NCBI GenBank assembly: GCA_905205995.1 | Contig: CAJLFU010000050.1 | Location: 1-14,145, forward strand | Direction: 5' to 3' | Length of the DNA: 14,145 nt | DNA from: an uncultured Haemophilus sp. | GTDB lineage: Bacteria; Pseudomonadota; Gammaproteobacteria; Enterobacterales; Pasteurellaceae | Shown: piece by piece, positions 5,133-12,337 of the stretch | Layout: every line of letters begins with the position of its first letter | How positions within the stretch are numbered: position 1 is the stretch's first letter | The notes under the pieces: model-generated | What the model was told of the DNA's origin: nothing | The model's input: the letters and a program-made list of their open reading frames with translations, nothing else | The model's database searches: none | Made by a program: the position numbers and the translations under genes

Positions 5133-8100
5133 TTAGTTAATTTGCAACGAGATCGCCCAATCCCATTCCGTTTCATTCAAACGATATTGCGCTTTTAAGG
5201 TTGGTCCACAAGAATTGGAGCCAACTCCACTCATTTTATAATCTACACACAAGATCGTACTGTCACTTTTCTCCAAATCATATTGGTGTTTTTTACCACC
5301 CAACTCTTCTTGAGAGTAAGGGGAAACATTCATACTAAAAGGCGCATGACTTTGCACGGTAAAGCAATCTGACAAATTTGCTACCTTCACTTCACGACAA
5401 CCATAGTGACTGCCATTTTCTTGTGGTTTTAAGTAAGGCACATGATTACTTTCTGGCGTAGTCTTATAACGCCCCAAAGCCGTGGCGTGATGTTTATCCA
5501 GATAACTTTCTGTTGGTCCATAACCCACATACTCCACTTGGTTAAATCCTTGATTAAGGAAAAAACGCAAGCCAAAACGTGGTAAGAATGGCAAGTGCGG
5601 TTGTTTTTCAGCATGAATATTGATGCGAAGTAATCCATTTTGCTCAATACAATACACCACATTCAATGTCAGAATTCGCGCTTTTGATACAGCGACTAGC
5701 CCCAATTTAAAGGTAATTTCAACCGCACTTTCCTGCTCGGTTAAACGGTAATTATAGGCTCGACTCGTCGCACGATCGTAACCTGCAGCAAGCCAATGTG
5801 CTTTGATTAAACTATCATTATCTAAAGGTGCTCGCCAAATATTAAAATCGGCTGGTTGATTTAACCAAGGCTTGCTCGCTTTGAAAATTTGATGAATGAT
5901 GCCTTTATATCGCTCAAACTGATATTCAATATCTACCACTTTAACTGAAATTAAATTGGCATATTCTGAAACAGAAATCGATTGATAATTTGCTTTGAGT
6001 TCATTTGTGGATAATTGTGATTGCTCTGACAAAATAATCTGATCAAATCCCAAACTATGTCCTTGAGGAATTAAACCTGTTTCTGTTTTTTGATGATAGG
6101 TCAAGGTCAACATTTGTAATGAACCGTTACTTGTTGGCAATGTTAAAGGCAAAAGTGCGGTTGATTTTGGCGCAATGTTTAAATCATCTATTTGGCCTTC
6201 TTGTACAACCGAAAAGTCCTCTGTTATTTGATAATGAATTGAAATAGCCTCTGCCGCATCCGTAAAATCTAAATAATTTTTAAGTTCAATATGACCATTT
6301 TTTAATGTAGCACGAAGTGGTCGATACACATTTTTATATTCCAACAAATTACTTTGAATTTGACGGCCTGCCGTCACTAATCCATCAGCACAAAAATTAC
6401 CGTCATTCGGTGTGTCATTAAAATCCCCGCCATAACCCATCTTGCTTGAGTTTGGCAAATAAGGGGAATGATTGCACCACTCCCACACAAAGCCCCCACA
6501 AGCGCCTGCATGTCGTTCCATAGCTTGGAAATAATCTTCCGTGTCTCCGCAAGAATTTCCCATCGCATGCAAATATTCACAGAAAAGATACGGCTTTTGA
6601 TTTTTGGCATCGGCAAAATAAGCATCCAATTCTTCCGTGCTGGTGTACATCTCGCTATGAAAATCTAAATTGGATGTGTCATTTTGATGGGCTGAATGTT
6701 GAAAGATCGCATTTTCATAATGTACTAAGCGACTTGAATCACGCTGTTTCACCCAAGCTGCTGCTTGCTCAAAATTCTCACCGTAGCCACTTTCATTTCC
6801 TAATGACCAAATCACAACAGAAGGCCGATTTTTATCTCGCTCAACATTGGCATAAGTGCGGTCTAAAATGGCTTGATTAAATTCAGGGCTTCGAGCCATA
6901 TAGCAATAATTGTCGATTGTTTTTTGACGAATTGCGTCATGATCAATCTCTGTTTTTACCCCTAACAAAATACTTGTTTCTGGCGACTCCACATAAACCG
7001 CATTCGTACCGTGCGATTCGATATCACTTTCCGCAATCACATAAAAACCATATTCATCACACAATTCAGTAAACCAAGGTGCATTCGGATAGTGCGCTGT
7101 GCGAATGGCATTAAAATTATGCTGTTTCATTAAGCGTAAATCTTGCAATGCTTGTTCTCGACTAATGACATAACCGGTTTTCGGATCGCTATCGTGACGA
7201 TTAATGCCTTTAAACTTAATGGCTTGCCCATTAAATAGCATGACGCCATTTTTGACTTCAATATGACGTAAGCCGACCTTTTGGCAAATCACTTCTGATC
7301 CATATTGCAAAATCAACGTGTATAAGCGAGGGCTCTCTGCATGCCATAATTGTGCATTTTCAATTTCAGCATGAAAGGCATGTCCCTTTTGTTCAGTTAT
7401 CAATTTGCCTTGAGGATCAAATAATTGCCAAGAAATGGATTGTTCGCGTTCTGCAAACTGACAGGCTACATATAATTGGGCCTTGGTAAGTTCTTGGTTC
7501 AATTGCATTTGAATGAAGAAATCTTGTAAGTAATTTTTTTCTCGCTCTAACAGATAAACATCTCGAAAAATACCAGGCATTCGGAATTTGTCTTGGTCTT
7601 CCAAATAACTCCCATCACACCATTTCAATACTAAAACATGTAAGTGGTTTTCCCCTTGTTGTAAAAAGTCAGTGATATCAAATTCACTGGTGCAATGACT
7701 AATTTGGCTGTAGCCCACAAATTGGTGATTCACATAAACAAATAAGCAGCTATCTACCCCTTCAAAATTTAATAGGTATCGTTTTTCAGCATTGATTTCA
7801 ACATTAAAGGTTCGATGATATAAACCACAAGAATTTTCAATGGGTACATAAGGTGGATCAAAAGGAAAAGGATAATTTACGTTGGTATATTGATGATTAT
7901 CGTAACCATAATTTTGCCAATTTGATGGAACGGGGATTTTATCTGTAAAGGAAAAATGAAGGAAATCTTGAGGCAAGTGAGTATAGCTTTCAAAATAAGC
8001 AAAATCCCATTCACCATTTAGTAAGGTAAAGTAAGTGGAAAATTCTCGTGTCTTTTTGACTGCACTTTCTGTTGAAGAAAAAGGAATAAAATAAGCATGA

Positions 8101-8159
8101 TGTGGTGTGGTATTCACGTGCAAGGTTTGCGGATCTTCAAAATAGCGAGGCAACGACAT
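5133..8159 (-). CDS. lacZ: Beta-galactosidase, glycoside hydrolase family 2 (LacZ)
   Basis: A 1008-residue GH2 beta-galactosidase (E. coli LacZ about 1024 aa) that hydrolyses lactose and other beta-galactosides in the cytoplasm; no signal peptide is present. Order: sugar-binding domain (V-P-S-N-W-Q at 77-82, Y-T-N-V-N-Y-P-F), immunoglobulin-like domain, TIM barrel, a further beta domain and the C-terminal Bgal_small_N domain (about 740 on). The acid/base is Glu456 in W-S-L-G-N-E-S-G; the nucleophile is Glu528 in F-C-E-Y-L-H-A-M-G-N; Glu381 and His383 (E-S-H-G) match the magnesium ligands. The ATG at 8157-8159 has GGGAG five bases upstream; a TTG at 8171 would add four residues but overlaps that Shine-Dalgarno sequence. 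Four exact uptake sequences lie inside. No permease or lac repressor adjoins it. A CRP-like site and promoter lie upstream. Confidence 0.95.
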   Translation of the reverse strand: MSLPRYFEDPQTLHVNTTPHHAYFIPFSSTESAVKKTREFSTYFTLLNGEWDFAYFESYTHLPQDFLHFSFTDKIPVPSNWQNYGYDNHQYTNVNYPFPFDPPYVPIENSCGLYHRTFNVEINAEKRYLLNFEGVDSCLFVYVNHQFVGYSQISHCTSEFDITDFLQQGENHLHVLVLKWCDGSYLEDQDKFRMPGIFRDVYLLEREKNYLQDFFIQMQLNQELTKAQLYVACQFAEREQSISWQLFDPQGKLITEQKGHAFHAEIENAQLWHAESPRLYTLILQYGSEVICQKVGLRHIEVKNGVMLFNGQAIKFKGINRHDSDPKTGYVISREQALQDLRLMKQHNFNAIRTAHYPNAPWFTELCDEYGFYVIAESDIESHGTNAVYVESPETSILLGVKTEIDHDAIRQKTIDNYCYMARSPEFNQAILDRTYANVERDKNRPSVVIWSLGNESGYGENFEQAAAWVKQRDSSRLVHYENAIFQHSAHQNDTSNLDFHSEMYTSTEELDAYFADAKNQKPYLFCEYLHAMGNSCGDTEDYFQAMERHAGACGGFVWEWCNHSPYLPNSSKMGYGGDFNDTPNDGNFCADGLVTAGRQIQSNLLEYKNVYRPLRATLKNGHIELKNYLDFTDAAEAISIHYQITEDFSVVQEGQIDDLNIAPKSTALLPLTLPTSNGSLQMLTLTYHQKTETGLIPQGHSLGFDQIILSEQSQLSTNELKANYQSISVSEYANLISVKVVDIEYQFERYKGIIHQIFKASKPWLNQPADFNIWRAPLDNDSLIKAHWLAAGYDRATSRAYNYRLTEQESAVEITFKLGLVAVSKARILTLNVVYCIEQNGLLRINIHAEKQPHLPFLPRFGLRFFLNQGFNQVEYVGYGPTESYLDKHHATALGRYKTTPESNHVPYLKPQENGSHYGCREVKVANLSDCFTVQSHAPFSMNVSPYSQEELGGKKHQYDLEKSDSTILCVDYKMSGVGSNSCGPTLKAQYRLNETEWDWAISLQIN
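5593..5601 (+). repeat. DNA uptake signal sequence inside lacZ (1)
   Basis: Exact AAGTGCGGT with a TGTTTTT tail, in the part encoding the C-terminal small domain. Confidence 0.85.
5722..5730 (-). repeat. DNA uptake signal sequence inside lacZ (2)
   Basis: Exact ACCGCACTT preceded by AATTTCA, which supplies the AT-rich flank in the opposite reading. It is 121 bases from the previous copy and inverted relative to it. Confidence 0.85.
6153..6161 (+). repeat. DNA uptake signal sequence inside lacZ (3)
   Basis: Exact AAGTGCGGT with an extra A before it and a TGATTTT tail, a near-ideal extended uptake sequence. Confidence 0.88.
6854..6862 (+). repeat. DNA uptake signal sequence inside lacZ (4)
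   Basis: Exact AAGTGCGGT, followed by CTAAAATGG. It lies just before the region encoding the acid/base glutamate of the barrel. Confidence 0.85.
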
Positions 8160-8186
8160 AAAAACTCCCAATGCAATTTAGACACA

Positions 8187-8211
8187 TAAAAAAGGGCGTC
8201 TGAATGACGCC
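8187..8211 (-). terminator. manA terminator
   Basis: Read on the minus strand, GGCGTC (8211-8206), loop ATTCA (8205-8201), GACGCC (8200-8195), then C and a T-run (8193-8188). It lies about 70 bases after the manA stop and about 28 before the lacZ start. The first stem arm directly abuts the predicted lacZ -10, so a transcript starting at the lacZ promoter would lack most of this arm. Confidence 0.8.
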
Positions 8212-8217
8212 ACTATA
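8212..8217 (-). promoter_or_regulatory. Candidate lacZ promoter -10
   Basis: TATAGT on the minus strand (complement of ACTATA) with no good -35; CTAGAT lies at the 17-base position. Transcription would start near 8205. A weak -35 is usual for CRP-dependent promoters, and the CRP-like site at 8257-8272 lies about 60 bases upstream, the class I distance. The call depends on that spacing. Confidence 0.55.
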
Positions 8218-8256
8218 CCTAAAATCTTCGGCTAATCTAGCGATAAGTTTACAAAT

Positions 8257-8272
8257 CGTGATACTTATCACA
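8257..8272. promoter_or_regulatory. CRP-like site upstream of lacZ
   Basis: On the minus strand TGTGA-TAAGTA-TCACG matches the CRP consensus at 9 of 10 half-site bases and is flanked by A/T-rich sequence (AA before, ATTT after). It begins eight bases after the manA stop. Its centre is about 60 bases from the predicted lacZ transcription start, close to the classical -61.5. It would give glucose/PTS-dependent control of lacZ independent of manA. Confidence 0.75.
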
Positions 8273-8279
8273 TTAATTT

Positions 8280-9479
8280 TTATGGCAATTTTGCCAAGAA
8301 GGCATAACCACCCTTTTCACTCATTATCTTAACATTAGAATCCGCTGTAATGAATGCTGACTCACCTTGCTTCAACGTAAGTGCGGCTGATTTTTCTTGT
8401 ATTTTTAGCTCGCCTTGCATCACCAATAAAATGCCAGCACTTTGAAGATTCAATTCAGTATGTTGTTGTGGTTCAACACGAATTTGAGCTAAAGCAAAAT
8501 CTTTTACTGGCGTTTTATAAGTAAATTCTGACTGATTTTGAGATGCTGCTGAGATAATTTGGGGTGTTATTTCGCGACAATCCACAATTTTTAATAATTC
8601 GACAATATCGACATATTTTGGTGTTAATCCACCACGAATCACATTATCAGAACAGGCCATTAACTCCACGTTTTGTCCGCGAAGGTAAGCATGAGGAATA
8701 CCCGCATCTTGGAAAATACCCTCTCCTTCTTTCAAATGTACGATATTAAAGAGATAAAAACACACCAAGCCAGCATCTAATTTTTCAGGCAAAATCGCCA
8801 TGGCTTCCATAGTATAAAGCACCCAATAATCAGGGTTATCTAGCGCCAACTCGCCATTTTTATAAGACTGTTGATTAGCTTCAATAATAGGTAATAGCCA
8901 ATTTGCGAGCGTTGATTGATCCGCCAACATTACATCCGCATAAAATTCAGCAAGGCTTTGTGTGCCAAGTTTTTCAGCCAAAGGTTGCAAAGAGGGGCGC
9001 GCATTTAATGTGGCAAGTATTTGAGATTTTGTTTTAAAACCATGTAAAAGCCAAAAATCAGATAACGAAATCATCATTTCTGGTTTGTGATTTCTATCTT
9101 TATAAGTCCGCGTGCTGTCTGTTAATGCAACCCCTTTTGCATTCTCAGCCTCAAAACCCTTTTCAGCTTGATCTTTAGTCGGATGCAATTGAATCGACAA
9201 CGGCTTTTCAACATCTAAAATCTTTAACAAATAAGGGAGTTCATCACCAAATTGCTGACGACTTGCTTGCCCAAGTGCGGTCGGATTTTGCGATAAAAAT
9301 TCAACAAGGGATTGTTTACCTGTTACATTCTCAATTTCAGAAGGTGCTGATGGATGCGCGCCTAACCACCACTCAGCACAAGGTTGATCTTTCGCTGAAT
9401 TTAATCCAATCAATGATGCAATATAGTTTTTTCCGCCCCATGCATAATGCTGTAATTGGCCAGTTAATCGATAAATCAT
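8280..9479 (-). CDS. manA: Mannose-6-phosphate isomerase, class I (ManA)
   Basis: A 399-residue type I phosphomannose isomerase (E. coli ManA 391 aa), a zinc enzyme interconverting mannose-6-phosphate and fructose-6-phosphate, used in mannose catabolism or to supply GDP-mannose precursors. The zinc ligands are all visible: Q97 and H99 in I-Q-L-H-P, E134 in H-K-P-E-M, and H263 in G-I-P-H-A-Y. The type I signature S-D-N-V-I-R-G-G-L-T-P-K is at 277-288. The N-terminus L-x-G-x-x-Q-H-Y-A-W-G-G matches the family. The ATG at 9477-9479 has GAGGAAGG five bases upstream; in-frame codons farther upstream overlap the crr terminator and are unlikely to be used. It lies between crr and lacZ with terminators on both sides, so it may have its own promoter or live on read-through from crr. 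Confidence 0.95.
   Translation of the reverse strand: MIYRLTGQLQHYAWGGKNYIASLIGLNSAKDQPCAEWWLGAHPSAPSEIENVTGKQSLVEFLSQNPTALGQASRQQFGDELPYLLKILDVEKPLSIQLHPTKDQAEKGFEAENAKGVALTDSTRTYKDRNHKPEMMISLSDFWLLHGFKTKSQILATLNARPSLQPLAEKLGTQSLAEFYADVMLADQSTLANWLLPIIEANQQSYKNGELALDNPDYWVLYTMEAMAILPEKLDAGLVCFYLFNIVHLKEGEGIFQDAGIPHAYLRGQNVELMACSDNVIRGGLTPKYVDIVELLKIVDCREITPQIISAASQNQSEFTYKTPVKDFALAQIRVEPQQHTELNLQSAGILLVMQGELKIQEKSAALTLKQGESAFITADSNVKIMSEKGGYAFLAKLP
9273..9281 (+). repeat. DNA uptake signal sequence inside manA
   Basis: Exact AAGTGCGGT with CGGATTTT tail. It is the last exact copy before a stretch of about 3.5 kb without any, which covers crr, ptsI and ptsH. Confidence 0.85.
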
Positions 9480-9502
9480 TTTTGCCTTCCTCAAAAAAAA
9501 TG

Positions 9503-9508
9503 AGTATA
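9503..9508 (-). promoter_or_regulatory. Candidate manA promoter -10 at the crr terminator tail
   Basis: TATACT on the minus strand directly follows the T-tract of the crr terminator. The hexamer 17 bases upstream falls inside the terminator stem (CGCTTT) and is poor. If used, transcription would begin near 9496 in a T8 run just before the manA Shine-Dalgarno sequence. Weak evidence. Confidence 0.35.
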
Positions 9509-9534
9509 AAAAAATCCGCTTATTTAAAGCGGAT
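9507..9534 (-). terminator. Terminator of the ptsHI-crr operon
   Basis: On the minus strand ATCCGCTT (9534-9527), a five-base loop, AAGCGGAT (9521-9514), then a run of seven Ts: a strong intrinsic terminator, starting about 18 bases after the crr stop. Confidence 0.9.
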
Positions 9535-9551
9535 CTTTTAATCAATAAATC

Positions 9552-10052
9552 TTATTTTGTTAAACTTAAAACAACAGATTCTCCAGCAATCACTTCACCC
9601 GATTTTTTCTCGATAGATGAAATTTCATCCATGTTAGAGATAACCACTGGTGTTAAAACTGATTTTGCTTTTGATTCTAATGTTGCTAAATCAAACTCAA
9701 TTACTGTATCGCCGCGTTTTACGCTTTGACCTTCGTGTGCAATGCGAGTGAATCCTTCACCTTTTAATTCAACGGTATCAATACCGAAGTGAACGAATAA
9801 TTCAACACCCTCTTTTGATTCCATTGAAAAAGCGTGGTTGGTTTCAAAAATTTTACCAATCACACCATCAACAGGCGCAACAATTTTGTTACCTGTTGGG
9901 CGAATCGCGATACCATCACCCACAATTTTTTCAGAGAAAACAACATCTGGTACATCTTCGATATTTACAATCTCACCAGAAAGTGGCGCATAAATTTCTA
10001 CTTCCACTGATTTGTTTTCTTTTGAACCAAATAATTTGTCAAATAAGCCCAT
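9552..10052 (-). CDS. crr: PTS glucose-type EIIA component (EIIA-Glc)
   Basis: A 166-residue EIIA-Glc (E. coli 169 aa), a soluble phosphocarrier. It takes phosphate from HPr, passes it to membrane EIIBC permeases and, in enterics, activates adenylate cyclase when phosphorylated and blocks other sugar permeases when not. The core is unmistakable: A-P-L-S-G-E-I-V-N-I-E-D-V-P-D-V-V-F, then H73 in T-N-H-A-F and H88 in F-V-H-F-G-I-D-T-V, matching the structural and phosphorylated His pair of the E. coli protein. The C-terminal T-P-V-V-I-S-N-M-D-E-I is also conserved. AGGAGA precedes the ATG. It is the third gene of ptsH-ptsI-crr, 59 bases after ptsI. No membrane EII is encoded nearby, so in this organism its signalling role (cAMP, hence sugar genes and competence in Haemophilus) may matter as much as transport. 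Confidence 0.97.
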   Translation of the reverse strand: MGLFDKLFGSKENKSVEVEIYAPLSGEIVNIEDVPDVVFSEKIVGDGIAIRPTGNKIVAPVDGVIGKIFETNHAFSMESKEGVELFVHFGIDTVELKGEGFTRIAHEGQSVKRGDTVIEFDLATLESKAKSVLTPVVISNMDEISSIEKKSGEVIAGESVVLSLTK

Positions 10053-10111
10053 TTTAATCTCCTATCTATTAAAGATGGCTGGTATTTTAACGTAAAACTC
10101 TGTTTTTGTAT

Positions 10112-11839
10112 CTAGTTTAACGACTTTTCTGCTAAAAAAGCTTGAATTAATTGCTCAATTTCAGCTGCGGTTGGTTTTTGTAATGCTTCATCCGCCAATG
10201 CTTTCGCCTCTTGGTAACTCACATTACGCACTAATTTCTTAATATGTGGCACAGAAATTGCACTCATACTAAACTCGTCTAAGCCCATACCGAGTAATAA
10301 TAAAGTTGCACGATCATCACCGGCTAACTCACCACACATACCAGTCCACTTGCCTTCTGCATGAGAGGCATCAATGACTTGTTTAATCAAACCAAGTACT
10401 GAAGGTGACATTGGATTGTATAAGTGAGAAATTAATTCGTTACCACGGTCAACGGCTAAGGTATATTGCGTTAAATCGTTTGTACCAATACTAAAGAAAT
10501 CCACTTCTTTCGCTAAGAATTTTGCATTCACTGCTGCTGATGGGGTTTCAACCATGACTCCCACTTGGATGTTTTCATCAAAAGCTTTACCCTCCGCGCG
10601 TAATTCTGCTTTTAAGGTTTCAAGCACAGATTTTAACTCGCGAATTTCTTCTACCGAAATAATCATCGGGAACATCACGGCAAGTTTACCAAACGCCGAA
10701 GCACGTAATACGGCTCTTAATTGTGCGTGTAAAATCTCACGACGATCAAGGGCAATACGCACCGCACGCCATCCTAAGAATGGGTTCATTTCTTTTGGTA
10801 AATTTAAATATGGAAGCTCTTTATCACCGCCGATATCCATCGTACGTAATACTACTAGACGACCTTCCATTGCTTCAACCACTTCTTTATAAGCAATGAA
10901 TTGCTCTTCTTCGCTTGGTAATTGATCACGATCCATAAAGAGGAATTCAGTACGGTATAAGCCCACCCCTTCAGCACCATTACGGTGTGCGCCTTCGCAA
11001 TCTCGAATCGTACCAATATTCGCAACCACTTCAACTTTATGACCATCAAGGGTCACTGCCGGTAAATCTTTTAATTTTGCTAATTCTGCTTTTTCTTCAG
11101 CAAGTTTTGCTTCTAGTGTTTTTAATTCATCGATTTCAGCTTGAGTCGGATTCACGTAAACACGGTTATTTACGGCATCTAAAATAAGATAATCACCGGT
11201 ATTCACTCGCGCGGTGACATCATTTGTCCCAACAATGGCCGGCAATTCAAGTGAACGAGCCATAATTGAGGTGTGAGATGTTCTACCACCAATATCAGTG
11301 ATAAAACCTAATACTTTTTCTAAGTTTAATTGAGCGGTTTCTGATGGGGTTAAATCGTAAGCCACAAGGATAGACTCTTCGGCAATATCACCAAGATCGA
11401 CAATGTGCATACCTAAAATATTTTTGATTAAACGATTACCGATATCACGGATATCACCCGCACGTTCTTTTAAGTATTCATCATCAATTTCAGACAACAT
11501 TTCAACTTGTTGATCGATGATTTTACTTGCAGCGACACTCGCATTGACTTTATGTGAACGAAGATAATCAAGTATTTCTTCTTCTAATTCTTCATCTTCA
11601 AGGATCATTAAATGACCTTCAAAGATCGCCGCTTTTTCTTCCCCTAAAGATTTTAATGCGCGTTGATGAATGGAATTAAGTTGCTCAACAGCAGCTTCAC
11701 GACCAGCATAAAAACGGGCGACTTCTGCGTCGATTTGATCTTCTGAAATTTTTTGGAAATCCAGAACAATTTTTTCTTCTTTTAATACTAAAGCTTTACC
11801 AAAAACGATACCTGGCGATGCTGGGATACCTGTAATCAT
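10112..11839 (-). CDS. ptsI: PTS enzyme I (PEP-protein phosphotransferase)
   Basis: A 575-residue enzyme I, the same length as in E. coli, which autophosphorylates from phosphoenolpyruvate and transfers phosphate to HPr. The N-terminal HPr-binding and phosphohistidine domain carries G-G-R-T-S-H-T-S-I-M-A-R with the active His at 189. The PEP-binding TIM barrel has F-L-F-M-D-R, the D-I-G-G-D-K-E-L segment, the G-V-M-V-E-T-P-S-A motif, F-S-I-G-T-N-D-L-T-Q-Y and the catalytic Cys502 in G-M-C-G-E-L-A-G-D. His and Cys numbers equal those in E. coli. The start at 11837-11839 agrees with the family N-terminus; its Shine-Dalgarno sequence (CGGAATG) is modest. It follows ptsH after 78 bases that contain a strong stem-loop. 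No internal uptake sequence was seen, as expected for a tightly constrained gene. Confidence 0.98.
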   Translation of the reverse strand: MITGIPASPGIVFGKALVLKEEKIVLDFQKISEDQIDAEVARFYAGREAAVEQLNSIHQRALKSLGEEKAAIFEGHLMILEDEELEEEILDYLRSHKVNASVAASKIIDQQVEMLSEIDDEYLKERAGDIRDIGNRLIKNILGMHIVDLGDIAEESILVAYDLTPSETAQLNLEKVLGFITDIGGRTSHTSIMARSLELPAIVGTNDVTARVNTGDYLILDAVNNRVYVNPTQAEIDELKTLEAKLAEEKAELAKLKDLPAVTLDGHKVEVVANIGTIRDCEGAHRNGAEGVGLYRTEFLFMDRDQLPSEEEQFIAYKEVVEAMEGRLVVLRTMDIGGDKELPYLNLPKEMNPFLGWRAVRIALDRREILHAQLRAVLRASAFGKLAVMFPMIISVEEIRELKSVLETLKAELRAEGKAFDENIQVGVMVETPSAAVNAKFLAKEVDFFSIGTNDLTQYTLAVDRGNELISHLYNPMSPSVLGLIKQVIDASHAEGKWTGMCGELAGDDRATLLLLGMGLDEFSMSAISVPHIKKLVRNVSYQEAKALADEALQKPTAAEIEQLIQAFLAEKSLN

Positions 11840-11881
11840 AATTTTACATTCCGAAATAATTTATTAAAGGCTAAATAAACA

Positions 11882-11911
11882 ATAGCCACAGAATAGGAAT
11901 CCTGTGGCTAT
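11882..11911 (-). other. Stem-loop between ptsH and ptsI, possible attenuator or processing site
   Basis: A perfect 10-bp stem, ATAGCCACAG (11882-11891) with CTGTGGCTAT (11902-11911), and a ten-base loop, beginning seven bases after the ptsH stop. The minus-strand sequence after it is TGTTTATTT, an interrupted U-tract, so termination would be partial. As ptsI and crr have no visible promoter just after it, the hairpin more likely sets the ptsH:ptsI ratio by partial termination or by protecting a processed ptsH 3' end. Confidence 0.75.
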
Positions 11912-11917
11912 CGTCAA

Positions 11918-12175
11918 TTATTCTAAAGTAGGAATTAATGCTACTAAATGTTCAACGGCTTGTTGTTCGTCTTCACCTTCCGCCGAGATGGTGATTACAG
12001 TTCCTTGCGTCAAACCTAAGGTTTGTAGCTTAAATAAGCTTTTCGCACTTGCACTTTTTCCACCAGAAGTGACTGTTACATCAGAAGCAAACGCTTTAGC
12101 TTCTTTAACAAATTGCGCCGCTGGACGGGTGTGTAAACCATTAGGGGCTGTAATTTCTACATCTTTTGAGAACAT
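11918..12175 (-). CDS. ptsH: Phosphocarrier protein HPr
   Basis: An 85-residue HPr, the same length as E. coli, passing phosphate from enzyme I (at His) to EIIA proteins. The active-site segment N-G-L-H-T-R-P-A-A places the phosphorylated His at 15 and Arg at 17. Ser46, in A-K-S-L-F-K-L-Q-T-L, is present as in enteric HPr, although the HPr kinase that uses it in Gram-positives is not expected here. A-S-A-K-S matches the conserved regulatory loop. AGAGGT lies eight bases before the ATG. It is the first gene of the pts operon and the only one with an obvious sigma-70 promoter and CRP-like site upstream. The product is cytoplasmic. Confidence 0.98.
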   Translation of the reverse strand: MFSKDVEITAPNGLHTRPAAQFVKEAKAFASDVTVTSGGKSASAKSLFKLQTLGLTQGTVITISAEGEDEQQAVEHLVALIPTLE

Positions 12176-12234
12176 AATGTTACCTCTATTTAGTAATAGT
12201 AAAATTTAAGCAATTTAATCTATAAATCGTTGGT

Positions 12235-12263
12235 AGTATCGCTATTAAATGCCCAATAATCAA
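12235..12263 (-). promoter_or_regulatory. pts operon promoter
   Basis: On the minus strand TTGATT (12263-12258), a 17-base spacer and GATACT (12240-12235) form a good sigma-70 promoter, with start near 12228 and a leader of about 50 bases. A TATAGA at 12224-12219 could be a second -10. The CRP-like site at 12281-12296 is centred about 60 bases upstream of the predicted start. Confidence 0.65.
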
Positions 12264-12280
12264 GGCAAAACACAAAAAAA

Positions 12281-12296
12281 ATTGAGCTACATCACA
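12281..12296. promoter_or_regulatory. CRP-like site upstream of ptsH
   Basis: On the minus strand TGTGA-TGTAGC-TCAAT: the left half is perfect and the right half matches 3 of 5, flanked by T-runs on both sides. Spacing of about 60 bases to the predicted pts start is the class I distance. CRP control of ptsHI is known in E. coli; here it would close a loop, as EIIA-Glc sets cAMP. Confidence 0.65.
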
Positions 12297-12337
12297 AAAA
12301 TTAAACGTTTGAATACCTAGTTTGAGTAAAAGATATA

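Noticed and set aside
8160..8171. TTG start for LacZ
   Set aside because: It overlaps the GGGAG that serves the ATG at 8157-8159 and adds four non-conserved residues.
8060..8390. Near-miss uptake sequences (for example ACTGCACTT in lacZ and AAGTGCGGC in manA)
   Set aside because: Each differs by one base from the core; they may be decayed or nascent copies, but I listed exact ones only.
9480..9545. Longer N-terminus for ManA (22 extra residues)
   Set aside because: It would span the crr terminator and lacks homology; the ATG at 9477-9479 has a strong Shine-Dalgarno sequence and gives the family N-terminus.
11904..12209. 101-codon open frame on the plus strand opposite ptsH
   Set aside because: It mirrors the ptsH codons; ptsH is unmistakable and the antisense protein has no recognisable features.
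12176..12337. Terminator between rsgA and ptsH
   Set aside because: I found no stem followed by a T-run on the minus strand; only the pts promoter and CRP-like site are supported, so rsgA read-through into ptsH remains possible.
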